The translations under genes were made by a program, and so were the position numbers. 64,000 bases of DNA. Source: Flavobacteriales bacterium (GTDB lineage Bacteria; Bacteroidota; Bacteroidia; Flavobacteriales_F; PHOS-HE28). The DNA lies in the NCBI GenBank assembly GCA_016699575.1, contig CP064979.1:62001-126000 (forward strand), written 5' to 3'. Below, one piece after another: positions 1 to 7,316 of the stretch. Each line of letters opens with the position of its first letter. Position 1 is the first letter of the stretch. The notes under the pieces were generated by a model. It had not been told where the DNA came from. It made no database searches and worked only from the letters and a program-made list of their open reading frames with translations.

Positions 1-204
1 GCGCGCTGGCTGCGGCTCGTGTTCGCATTGGTGTTCCTGGCCGCCGGCCTCAAGGACCATGAACCAATGGCCTATATAGCAGCGGTCTTCTTCGGTGTAC
101 AGGCAGTGTTCAACGTTGGCTGCTGCGGCATCGGAGCGTGTGCACCGGCGCGCAGTTCGACCAAGGCCGATCCCGGCAACATCACCTACGAACGCTTGGA
201 CTGA
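1..204 (+). CDS. Small membrane protein, DUF2892/YgaP-like (5' partial)
   Basis: The frame is open to the left edge of the window, so the start is missing. The visible 67 residues hold two hydrophobic stretches: about residues 5-17, and a second ending in a VGCCGIGAC cysteine cluster. They end in a polar tail. This pattern resembles the small DUF2892 inner-membrane proteins that sit beside rhodanese and thioredoxin genes in Bacteroidota. The stop lies 2 bases before the thioredoxin start, so the two are probably co-transcribed. The cysteine cluster beside a thioredoxin suggests a redox role, which is inference. The family assignment rests on residue pattern only. Confidence 0.55.
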   Translation, partial: ARWLRLVFALVFLAAGLKDHEPMAYIAAVFFGVQAVFNVGCCGIGACAPARSSTKADPGNITYERLD

Positions 205-206
205 CC

Positions 207-509
207 ATGGACCAACCCACCTTCAACGAACTGATCCACGGTAACAAGCCCGTGGTGGTCGACTTCTTCGCCGAGTGGTGCGGGCCCTGCAAGGCCATGA
301 AGCCCATCCTCGAGGAATTCAAGCAGCGCATCGGCGACAGGGCCGTGGTGCTGAAAGTGGACGTGGACAAGAACCCTGCGGCCGCACAGGCTTATCAGGT
401 GCGCGGCGTGCCCACGTTGGCCATTTTCCGCAACGGGGATGTGGTATGGCGCGTGTCAGGAGTGGTGAGCGCGCAGCAACTGCAGGAGGCCGTGGAACGC
501 CACGCCTAA
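207..509 (+). CDS. Thioredoxin family protein
   Basis: This 100-residue protein has the thioredoxin fold signature. The active site WCGPC is at residues 24-28 after the VVVDFFAEW strand, and the cis-proline motif GVPT lies near residue 70. The length matches classical thioredoxins, and no signal peptide is seen, so it should be a cytoplasmic dithiol-disulfide reductase. The frame stays open further upstream, but the ATG at 207 gives a normal N-terminus and follows the previous stop by 2 bases. It converges on the Crp/Fnr gene and the two overlap by 4 bases at their 3' ends. Confidence 0.93.
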   Translation: MDQPTFNELIHGNKPVVVDFFAEWCGPCKAMKPILEEFKQRIGDRAVVLKVDVDKNPAAAQAYQVRGVPTLAIFRNGDVVWRVSGVVSAQQLQEAVERHA

Positions 510-1111
510 GGCACGTTCGGGTGCACGGTAATGGTGCCCCGCGCCAGGTCCACCCGGCCCCGTTGCACGAGTTGGTGCAATAACCGAGTGATCACTTCGC
601 GGGGCGAATTCAACTCGTCCGCGATCTCCTGGTGCGTCACCTTCAAGGTGGTGTTGCCGGTGGCCTGCACCCGGCGCACGAGGTAGTTCCACAGTTGTTC
701 ATCGAGGCGGGTGAAGGCCACCACTTCCAAGGTTTCGAGCAGTTCGTTGAACCGTTGGGTCTGGGTGTCACTGACGAAGTAGCGCCACTCCGGGTACTTC
801 ATCCATTCATCGAGCCGTTCGATGGGGACGAGCAGGAGGTCGGCATCTTCCTCCACCACGGCCCGCACGGTGCTCACACGGCGCCCCACGCAGCAGGTCA
901 TGCTCACGGCGCACGATTCACCGGGCATGATGTGGTACAGGAACCGTTCCTGGCCTTCGTTGTTCTGAGCGAGAATGCGCAGGCTGCCCCCCGTCACGAT
1001 GGGGATGTGCGTGATGGGATCGCCAGCCCGCATGATGACCGTGCCTGCCGGGAGATGCTTGTGCACGGCGTTCCGCTCCAGCTCGGTCGACAACACAGTA
1101 TCCTTGAACAT
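506..1111 (-). CDS. Crp/Fnr family transcriptional regulator
   Basis: This 201-residue regulator has an N-terminal cyclic-nucleotide-binding-like beta-roll (about residues 15-120) and a C-terminal winged helix (about 140-195) with the recognition stretch HQEIADELNSPREVITRLL. Cysteines near residues 67, 73 and 74 lie inside the sensor domain. There is no Fnr-type N-terminal Cys cluster, so an iron-sulfur Fnr sensor is not supported. Its neighbours (thioredoxin, universal stress protein, Hsp20) fit a redox or oxygen-limitation regulator, which is inference. A TACTTTG element and a perfect 14-bp palindrome lie directly upstream of the start. Confidence 0.9.
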   Translation of the reverse strand: MFKDTVLSTELERNAVHKHLPAGTVIMRAGDPITHIPIVTGGSLRILAQNNEGQERFLYHIMPGESCAVSMTCCVGRRVSTVRAVVEEDADLLLVPIERLDEWMKYPEWRYFVSDTQTQRFNELLETLEVVAFTRLDEQLWNYLVRRVQATGNTTLKVTHQEIADELNSPREVITRLLHQLVQRGRVDLARGTITVHPNVP

Positions 1112-1122
1112 GGCGGCAAAGT

Positions 1123-1136
1123 ACCGCCCGGGCGGT
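1123..1136. promoter_or_regulatory. Perfect 14-bp palindrome upstream of the Crp/Fnr gene
   Basis: The sequence ACCGCCCGGGCGGT equals its own reverse complement. It lies 12 bases before the start codon of the Crp/Fnr regulator and touches the stop codon of the DUF983 gene. It overlaps a TACTTTG promoter-like element. It could be an autoregulatory operator, but a GC-only palindrome in a GC-rich genome can also arise by chance. Confidence 0.3.
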
Positions 1137-1522
1137 CAATCGCGCGGTGCCCCGGCCTTGTCGAAGTGGAAGAACAGGTTGGCCCAGATGATCTTGCTGG
1201 TGGCGTAGAACCATGGCGCACCGATCAAGAGCGTGGCTATGATGGACCCCAGAACCGTCCACATGCCGGCCGAAGGCCACAGCACATAGAAGGCCACCCA
1301 CACGGCCACGCTCACCGCCACACCGATAGCGTAGGACACGTACATGGCCCCGTAGTAGAAACCTGGCTCCATGCTGAACTTCCGCTTGCAGGCCGGGCAT
1401 TGTGCGTGCGTGTCACCTGCCTTGGCCAGGTCGTACGGATGCGAAACGAAGAACTCCCCTTCGTGGCAATACGGGCACTTGCGGTTCAGGATGCTGTACA
1501 GTTTGGTCTGCTTCCAAGCCAT
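1136..1522 (-). CDS. DUF983 family membrane protein
   Basis: This 128-residue protein has two CxxC pairs, CPYC near residue 16 and CPAC near residue 43, typical of the DUF983 zinc-ribbon-like N-terminus. The motif MEPGFYYGAMYVSYA and two hydrophobic helices (about residues 60-82 and 88-106) follow. DUF983 proteins are conserved in Bacteroidota and Alphaproteobacteria, often near respiratory oxidase genes; their biochemical role is unknown. It lies 24 bases upstream of the Crp/Fnr gene on the same strand, so the two may be co-transcribed. Confidence 0.88.
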   Translation of the reverse strand: MAWKQTKLYSILNRKCPYCHEGEFFVSHPYDLAKAGDTHAQCPACKRKFSMEPGFYYGAMYVSYAIGVAVSVAVWVAFYVLWPSAGMWTVLGSIIATLLIGAPWFYATSKIIWANLFFHFDKAGAPRD

Positions 1523-1571
1523 GCTGCAAAGAGAAGCAAGAAGATGCCGACCAGCGTGACCGAACTCACAT

Positions 1572-2375
1572 TCAGCCCTTCTGTTCCAGCACGAGCAACG
1601 GCAGGTCGCTCTGTAAGGCCAGTTCCTTGGTGGTGCTCGGGTTGAAGATCCGCTTCATGAAGCCCAGGTGGCGGTGCAGCACGCAGACCATGTCGCAATG
1701 GCGGCGCCGTGCCAGTCGCTCCAAGGCGTCCACGGCATCGTCGCCGGTGGCCGTGGTGAACGAATGCGGCACATCGGCCAGCGCAACGTTGTACATGCTG
1801 CTGCTCCACTGGTCCGCTCCTTCGGGCACTTCAACGGGCAGGTGCGCTATGATCACCTCCGCCTTGTTCCGTGCGGCCAACATGCGCAACATGGAATGGT
1901 CGGCCCTGTAGGAGCCGTCGTGATCATCGCCCAGGACGATGCGTTGCAGCGGATGCAACGGCACATGTTCCGGCACGGCCAACACCGGCACCCGGCTGTT
2001 CTTGATCACGTCGGTGGTATTGCTGCCGAACAACAGCGAGCCTGTTTCACCGCGTTTGCCCATCACCACCAGGTCCGCTTTCTCGTCCTCCACCAGCCCG
2101 CGAACGGCCATGGCCAAAGGACCGAAGAGAAGCCGCGTGCCCACGCGCTCAGCGCCGGTGGCCTCCACGAAGCGCTTTCGAGCGCGTTCAAGCCCCTCTT
2201 GTGCCGCATCCACCACCACAGGGCCGTAGGCCGGGCCGTCGGGGCCCACGAAGCCAACATCGTAGTAGGCGTGCAGCAAGGTGTACTCAGCTTCCTTGCC
2301 GCAAACATGCACGGCGTACTTGGCGGCGTGCAGCGCATTCTCGCTGAAGTCGGTAGGAAGAACAATGCGAAGCAT
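1572..2375 (-). CDS. Universal stress protein, tandem UspA domains
   Basis: This protein of 267 residues contains two UspA domains, about residues 1-140 and 150-267. The first opens with RIVLPTDFSENALHAAKYAV and carries a nucleotide-binding-type glycine stretch (VMGKRGETGSLLFGSNT). The second is more divergent. Tandem Usp proteins are common in Bacteroidota and respond to anoxia, starvation or stress. The start at 2375 is chosen because the Usp fold begins there; an upstream in-frame start adds only 10 unconserved residues. The Hsp20 gene diverges from it across a 137-bp intergenic region. Confidence 0.92.
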   Translation of the reverse strand: MLRIVLPTDFSENALHAAKYAVHVCGKEAEYTLLHAYYDVGFVGPDGPAYGPVVVDAAQEGLERARKRFVEATGAERVGTRLLFGPLAMAVRGLVEDEKADLVVMGKRGETGSLLFGSNTTDVIKNSRVPVLAVPEHVPLHPLQRIVLGDDHDGSYRADHSMLRMLAARNKAEVIIAHLPVEVPEGADQWSSSMYNVALADVPHSFTTATGDDAVDALERLARRRHCDMVCVLHRHLGFMKRIFNPSTTKELALQSDLPLLVLEQKG

Positions 2376-2512
2376 GGTGATCGGTATTTCCCCTAAAGAT
2401 CGCACCGCGCACAGCCATCCGGTTGATGAAGATCAGTTGGCAACGCGCGACTTGTCATGGATAGCGCCTGGACGTTCGATTTGCTTCGTGCTGTACCAAT
2501 ACCCGCACTACC

Positions 2513-2935
2513 ATGAACCTCATCAAGCGCACCCCCGATCTCTTCGACACCGACGTGTTCGACCTGCCCGCACGCCTCTTCGGCGACCGCCTGTTCCGCG
2601 AGCGCGAGTTCCCGCTGGTGAACATCCGGATCTTGGACAACGAGTTCAAAGTGGAGCTGGCAGCGCCGGGCCACAAGAAGGAAGACCTGAAGGTGCAGGT
2701 GGAGGACGGTATCCTCACTGTGAGCAGCGAGCAAAAGCACGAGGAAACCAAGGACCAGGACGGATGGCGGCGCCGGGAATTCCGCTACAACAGCTTCGAG
2801 CGCAGCTTCCAACTGCCGGAGAACGCCGACCCGGAGAACGTGCAGGCCAACTTCGCCGATGGCGTGCTGCACCTCACGATCGGCAAGAAGGCCCAGGCCG
2901 CGCCGCCACGCACCAAGGCCGTGGCCATCAAGTAA
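2513..2935 (+). CDS. Hsp20/alpha-crystallin small heat-shock protein
   Basis: This 140-residue protein carries an alpha-crystallin domain (about residues 38-125). It includes the ELAAPGHKKEDLKVQVEDG strand pair, a RREFRYNSFERSFQLPE segment and the ADGVLHLTI strand. The C-terminal tail is short. Such proteins form oligomers that hold unfolding client proteins without using ATP. The potassium-channel gene starts 2 bases after its stop, so the two are probably co-transcribed. The preceding 137-bp gap holds the promoter, but no clear element was found in it. Confidence 0.93.
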   Translation: MNLIKRTPDLFDTDVFDLPARLFGDRLFREREFPLVNIRILDNEFKVELAAPGHKKEDLKVQVEDGILTVSSEQKHEETKDQDGWRRREFRYNSFERSFQLPENADPENVQANFADGVLHLTIGKKAQAAPPRTKAVAIK

Positions 2936-2937
2936 AC

Positions 2938-3354
2938 ATGGCCTGGGTCCGCGACAAACGCAGAACAGCATCGGAGGAGCGCGCACGGTTGCGCTCCTCC
3001 GTGCTTTTATCGGTGGCGGCTTTGACCTTGCTCGTGAGCATCGGCACGGTGGTGATGCGTTACACCGAGGACTGGAGCTGGATCTCGTCGTTCTATTTCA
3101 GCGTCACTACACTGGCCACGGTCGGATACGGCGACCTGCACCCCACGCACGAGGTCTCGCGTTTGTTCGTGGCCTTTTACGTCATCACGGGTGTCACCAC
3201 GGCATTGAGCGCGATGACCATCGTGGGCCGGAACTACCTGGAGTTCATCGAGCACCGCTTGATGCGTGATCGCTGGCGCATGCGGCACGGCCGTTCAGCA
3301 CACCACCGCCGTAGCAGCGACGATGACGAGCGCCGCGACCCGTTTCACCGCTGA
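2938..3354 (+). CDS. Two-TM potassium channel
   Basis: This 138-residue protein has a first transmembrane helix at about residues 22-40, a pore helix and the K+ selectivity filter TVGYGD near residue 60. A second helix (about 75-98) and a basic, His/Arg-rich cytoplasmic tail follow. There is no RCK/TrkA-N domain, so it is a minimal KcsA-like channel. The ATG at 2938 follows the Hsp20 stop directly. Its 3' end overlaps the convergent HMA gene by 10 bases. Confidence 0.88.
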   Translation: MAWVRDKRRTASEERARLRSSVLLSVAALTLLVSIGTVVMRYTEDWSWISSFYFSVTTLATVGYGDLHPTHEVSRLFVAFYVITGVTTALSAMTIVGRNYLEFIEHRLMRDRWRMRHGRSAHHRRSSDDDERRDPFHR

Positions 3355-3614
3355 ACCTTGCCGATGGCGCAGCTTACGTACGATACGGCTTTGTCCAGGA
3401 TATCGCCGGTCCCGCGCTTGGGGTATCCGGCACGCTTCAACACGTCGAAAACTTCCTCCTCGACAAGAAGTCCATTGTGGAGCACGTGCACCACGCCGGC
3501 CGCTTCGTCCACCGTCACCCCTTCCACACCATTGATGACTTCCACCTTGCGACGGATGGTGTTGGCACAGCCAGCGCATTTCAGGTTCTCGACTTCCACG
3601 TTGAGCACGGCCAT
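3345..3614 (-). CDS. Heavy-metal-associated (HMA) domain protein
   Basis: This 89-residue protein has the ferredoxin-like HMA fold. A metal-binding CxxC (KCAGCANTI) lies near residues 12-16, and VEVINGVEGVTVDEAAGVV follows as the second helix and strand. The usual Met-x-Cys is replaced by Leu-Lys-Cys. A second cysteine region near the C-terminus (VSYVSCAIG) is unusual. Likely roles are copper chaperoning or metal sensing in the cytoplasm. The frame extends far upstream, but translation from 3614 gives the complete domain with a normal N-terminus. Confidence 0.85.
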   Translation of the reverse strand: MAVLNVEVENLKCAGCANTIRRKVEVINGVEGVTVDEAAGVVHVLHNGLLVEEEVFDVLKRAGYPKRGTGDILDKAVSYVSCAIGKVQR

Positions 3615-3670
3615 GGCGCTTGGGTTTGTTCCCAAAGCAGGCAAGCAGTAGCAGCGGCATCGCTGAGCAA

Positions 3671-3699
3671 GGTCGTCGACCGGCCTGACGTTCGTCAGG
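3671..3699. promoter_or_regulatory. Two adjacent palindromes between divergent genes
   Basis: The 140-bp gap between the divergent HMA and cupin genes holds GGTCG-T-CGACC at 3671-3681 and CCTGACG-TT-CGTCAGG at 3684-3699, both perfect inverted repeats. Their position between divergent starts suits operator sites. No protein is assigned to them. Confidence 0.35.
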
Positions 3700-3754
3700 A
3701 AAGCCCGTTTGGAGCCCCGGTAGGTTCGCAGCACGATCCGTTCCGATAGGCGGC

Positions 3755-4270
3755 ATGCCCTTAGCGCCCATAACCACCATCCGCGACCTCGTTCGCGAAC
3801 TGCTGCGCCACCGTAAGCCGGAAGACTATGCGGCCATCCTGGAACGGTATGCCGTGCCCACCCACGACCTGGACCCGTATTTCCGGTGGAACAGCAGGCA
3901 CTACACGCGTACCTGCATCCACCGCAACGACGACTTCGAGCTGTTGCTGATCTGCTACGAGCCCGGTCAGCGCACCAGCGTGCACGACTACGATAGCCAG
4001 ACCGCATGGATCCATCCCGTGACCGGTGAAGTGGTGGAGGAACGTTTCGTGCTGGAACCGGGCAAGGGCCTGAAACGCATCGCCGAACTGCACCTGCACC
4101 CGGGCCAGGTGGACCGCATTGCGAACGGGTCGGCCATACACCGATTCACGAACTACGGTCCGGTGCGTGCTGCCACACTGAACCTGTATGCCAAGCCCAT
4201 GAGCAAGTGGCGCGTGTTCGATGAGGGCACTGGTGGCTATAAGGTATCCCCTGCTGGTCCTCCCCGATGA
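3755..4270 (+). CDS. Cysteine dioxygenase-like cupin, altered metal site
   Basis: This 171-residue protein aligns along its length with bacterial type I cysteine dioxygenases: a YTRTCIHRNDDFELLLICYE strand region, the motif TSVHDYDSQTAW, a later AIHRFTN, and a closing TLNLYAKP. Active enzymes bind Fe(II) with three histidines, two of them in an HDH motif, and use a Ser-His-Tyr relay. Here HDH reads HDY, and the relay histidine position reads Asn in TLNLY, while the third metal histidine (AIH) is kept. Thiol oxidation by the usual mechanism is therefore uncertain; a sensor or altered-substrate role is possible. The stop overlaps the next gene by 4 bases (ATGA), so it belongs to the downstream two-component operon. 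Confidence 0.72.
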   Translation: MPLAPITTIRDLVRELLRHRKPEDYAAILERYAVPTHDLDPYFRWNSRHYTRTCIHRNDDFELLLICYEPGQRTSVHDYDSQTAWIHPVTGEVVEERFVLEPGKGLKRIAELHLHPGQVDRIANGSAIHRFTNYGPVRAATLNLYAKPMSKWRVFDEGTGGYKVSPAGPPR

Positions 4271-5517
4271 GCCGGCACGCCGGTACCTTGCACCGCATGA
4301 GCAAGGGAGCATCCGGATTGGCGACGTTGGACATTGCCCGCGTTTGCCAGATGCTTTTCTCCACGGCCGCTGAAGGGCTGGTAGTAGTGGACGGTGCAGG
4401 CCGGATCCTGATGGTGAACCCGAGGCTCAGTTCCATGTTCGGTTATGCTGATCAGGACCTTCTCGGCAGATCGATCGAAACGCTCATACCCGATGCCGCG
4501 CGCGGTCGGCATGCCCAGCACCGGAAAGCCTACGACAAAGCGCCCGTGCAGCGCAGCATGGGCATTGGCATGGACCTGTGGGGCCAACGCAAAGACGGCA
4601 GCAGCCTGCCCGTGGAAGTGAGCCTGAACCACTTCGAAGTGGACGGGCAGCGCTACGTGATGGGACTGGTCACTGACATCACCCTGCGCAGACAGGCCGA
4701 GGAAGAACTGCACCGCACCAACCAGGAGTTGGAGCAGCGGGTGGAACAGCGCACCGCACAGCTCAAGGAAGCCGAACAGGACGTGCGCGAAGCATTGGAG
4801 AAGGAGCGGGAACTGCACGCGCTCAAGAGCCGGTTCGTGAGTATGGCCAGCCACGAGTTCCGCACGCCGCTGAGCACCATCATGAGCAGCGTGGACCTGA
4901 TCGGGCGCTACACCGAAGGCGGCGAGCCCGATAAGGTGGACAAGCACGTTTCCCGTATCCGCGGCAAGGTGCGCGAGCTGACGGCCATGCTGAACGAATT
5001 CCTATCGCTGGAACGCATAGAGCAAGGCCTCATCACCGTTGCACCCGTGGAGTTCGACATCGTGCACCACTGCATCGAGCAGATCGAGGAACTGCGCACG
5101 CTGGCCAAGCCCGGACAGTCCATCGACTTCGACCACACGGGCGAAGAGCGCACCGTGACCACCGACCGCAACATGCTGGGCCATGTGATCAGCAACCTGG
5201 TCACCAACGCCGTGAAGTACTCGCCGGAAGGCAAGCCGATCCAATTGCGCACGCACATCACCAACGGCACCCTGCACGTGGAAGTGGCGGATGAAGGCAT
5301 GGGCATCCCCGCCGCCGACCAGCAGCACCTCTTCGAACGCTTCTTCCGTGGCAGCAATGCCATGACCATCCAAGGCACCGGTCTCGGGCTCAACATCGTG
5401 AAACGCTACCTGGACCTGCTCGGCGGCAGCATCACGTTCGCGAGCAAACCGGGTTCCACCGTGTTCTCCGTATCGCTGCCACAACGCCTCGCACCCACCC
5501 CAGCCCTACCCTCATGA
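4267..5517 (+). CDS. PAS domain sensor histidine kinase
   Basis: This 416-residue kinase lacks transmembrane segments and should be cytoplasmic. A PAS domain spans about residues 28-140 (EGLVVVDGAGRILMVNPR through VTDITLRRQAEEEL). A coiled coil at about 140-190 leads to the HisKA H-box MASHEFRTPLS. The HATPase domain shows the N-box LVTNAVKYS, G1 VADEGMGIP, F-box FERFFRG and G2 GTGLGLNIV. It overlaps the cupin gene upstream and the response regulator downstream by 4 bases each, so the three are translationally coupled. The PAS ligand is unknown. Confidence 0.93.
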   Translation: MSRHAGTLHRMSKGASGLATLDIARVCQMLFSTAAEGLVVVDGAGRILMVNPRLSSMFGYADQDLLGRSIETLIPDAARGRHAQHRKAYDKAPVQRSMGIGMDLWGQRKDGSSLPVEVSLNHFEVDGQRYVMGLVTDITLRRQAEEELHRTNQELEQRVEQRTAQLKEAEQDVREALEKERELHALKSRFVSMASHEFRTPLSTIMSSVDLIGRYTEGGEPDKVDKHVSRIRGKVRELTAMLNEFLSLERIEQGLITVAPVEFDIVHHCIEQIEELRTLAKPGQSIDFDHTGEERTVTTDRNMLGHVISNLVTNAVKYSPEGKPIQLRTHITNGTLHVEVADEGMGIPAADQQHLFERFFRGSNAMTIQGTGLGLNIVKRYLDLLGGSITFASKPGSTVFSVSLPQRLAPTPALPS

Positions 5518-6575
5518 AGACCATCCTGCTCATTGAAGACGACGCGGACATGCGCGACAACACGGCCGAGATCCTCGAACTGGCCAACTACCGCGTGCTG
5601 AAGGCCGAGAACGGACGGCGCGGCATTGAGCTGGCGCGCAAGGACCCGCCGGACCTGGTGCTCTGCGACATCATGATGCCCGAGCTGGACGGCTACAGCG
5701 TGCTGCACATGCTGGGCCGCGACCCGGCCACCGCCGAGCTTCCCTTCATCTTCCTGAGCGCGAAAGCCGAGCGGAGCGATGTGCGCAAAGGCATGGAGCT
5801 GGGCGCCGACGACTATCTCACCAAACCGTTCGAGGAGAGCGAACTGCTCAACGCCATCGAGGGGCGCATGAAACGTAGCGAACTGTTCAAGAAGGGCTTC
5901 GACAACGGATTCGACGGGCTGAACAAATTCCTGGACCAGGCCCGCGGACTGGAAGCGTTGAAAGACCTGGGCAAGGACCGCAAGACGCGCAAGGTTCCCC
6001 CCAAGGAACCACTGTTCCATGAAGGTGATGACCTGCGCAACGTGCCCTACCTCGTGAGCGGAAAGGCGCGCACCTTCAAGATCAACAACGACGGCAAGGA
6101 GTTCGTGACCGGTCTGCACGGTGCGGGTGATTTCATCGGGTACATGGGGCTGCTGGAGAACGGGCGTGCCATGGAAAGCGCCGAGACGATGGAGGAATGC
6201 GAGGTGGCATTGATCCCGCGCGAAGACCTGCTCGCCCTGCTCTACAAGGACCGCGACGTGAGCATCCGCTTCATCAAGATGCTGGCGAACGACGTGAAGG
6301 AGAAGGAACAGCACCTGCTGCAACTGGCGTATGCCAGCGTGCGCCAACGCGTGGCACAAGCACTGCTGCGCGTGAACGCACGTTATGCCGAAGGAGCAGC
6401 CGGAAGTCTCGGCGTGAAGATCAGCCGCGAGGACCTGGCCAGCATCGTGGGCACCGCCACCGAATCGCTCATACGCAGCCTCACCGACCTGAAGGACGAA
6501 GGCATCATCGAAACGCAGGGCCGCGACATCCGCATCAAGGACAGAGCGAAGCTCGAGAAAGTGGCCGTGCGGTAA
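5514..6575 (+). CDS. Response regulator with Crp/Fnr-type output
   Basis: This 353-residue protein joins a receiver domain (about 1-120; acidic pair EDD near residues 8-10, phospho-acceptor Asp in LVLCDIMMPELDG, Lys in LTKPF) to a cyclic-nucleotide-binding-like domain (about 150-260) and a Crp winged helix (about 270-345, SREDLASIVGTATESLIRSL). Phosphorylation by the overlapping histidine kinase probably controls DNA binding through the Crp output; whether a nucleotide also binds is not clear. Receiver-Crp fusions are known in Bacteroidota but are less common than NarL or OmpR outputs. The exporter gene starts 9 bases after its stop. Confidence 0.92.
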   Translation: MKTILLIEDDADMRDNTAEILELANYRVLKAENGRRGIELARKDPPDLVLCDIMMPELDGYSVLHMLGRDPATAELPFIFLSAKAERSDVRKGMELGADDYLTKPFEESELLNAIEGRMKRSELFKKGFDNGFDGLNKFLDQARGLEALKDLGKDRKTRKVPPKEPLFHEGDDLRNVPYLVSGKARTFKINNDGKEFVTGLHGAGDFIGYMGLLENGRAMESAETMEECEVALIPREDLLALLYKDRDVSIRFIKMLANDVKEKEQHLLQLAYASVRQRVAQALLRVNARYAEGAAGSLGVKISREDLASIVGTATESLIRSLTDLKDEGIIETQGRDIRIKDRAKLEKVAVR

Positions 6576-6584
6576 GTTCACCGC

Positions 6585-7316
6585 GTGCTGACGGAGCAAT
6601 TGCTCTTCTTCTTCCTGCTGCTTGTGGCCGAAGTGCTGGGCACCATCGGCGGGTTCGGCTCATCGATGCTGGTGATGCCGTTGGCGGGTTTCTTCATGCC
6701 GTTCGAGCAGGCACTTGGGCTTACAGCGCTCTTCCACCTCTTCAGCAATGCCGCCAAGATGCTGCTCTTCCGCAGCGGCGTTTCGTGGCTCTTGCTTTTG
6801 TGGTTGGGCACTCCGGCTGTTGTCGGGGTGCTTATCGGTGCGCAGGCGACCGTATTCCTCGATGAGCAATGGTTGGCCGTGGTATTGGGTTTCGTGCTGA
6901 TCGCTCTCGGGACGCTACTTCTCATCAAGCACACCTGGAAGTTGGAAGCGACGAACGCCAACGCGGTTGTGGGCGGCACCATCAGCGGATTGCTCGCCGG
7001 TCTCGCAGGCACGGGCGGCGCTGTGCGCGGCATCACGCTGGCGGCGTTCGCGCTCGAGAAGAGCGCGTTCGTGAGCACCAGCGCGTGGATCGACATGGGC
7101 GTGGACCTGAGCCGCAGCGTAGTGTACGCCTCGCACGGCTTCATGACGGCCGAAGTGCTCTACTACCTGCCCGCCATGGCGGTGGCCAGTTTCGGAGGCA
7201 GTTGGGTGGGCAAGCGCGCGCTGGACCGAATACCCCAGGACATGTTCCGGCGAATCGTGCTCGGCCTGGTGGTGGTGATGGGCATCATCACCGTGTGGCA
7301 GGGTCTGGCCCGCTAG
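6585..7316 (+). CDS. TauE/SafE family sulfite/anion exporter
   Basis: This 243-residue hydrophobic protein has about seven or eight membrane helices and the TauE/SafE signature: an N-terminal GTIGGFGSSMLVMPL repeat and a second half beginning GGTISGLLAGLAGTGGAVRG. Family members export sulfite, sulfoacetate or related anions. The GTG start at 6585 lies 9 bases after the response regulator stop, suggesting one operon with the cupin and two-component genes. A sulfite-export role would fit a thiol-oxidising cupin, but the substrate is inference. The 3' end overlaps the convergent EamA gene by 4 bases. Confidence 0.85.
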   Translation: MLTEQLLFFFLLLVAEVLGTIGGFGSSMLVMPLAGFFMPFEQALGLTALFHLFSNAAKMLLFRSGVSWLLLLWLGTPAVVGVLIGAQATVFLDEQWLAVVLGFVLIALGTLLLIKHTWKLEATNANAVVGGTISGLLAGLAGTGGAVRGITLAAFALEKSAFVSTSAWIDMGVDLSRSVVYASHGFMTAEVLYYLPAMAVASFGGSWVGKRALDRIPQDMFRRIVLGLVVVMGIITVWQGLAR

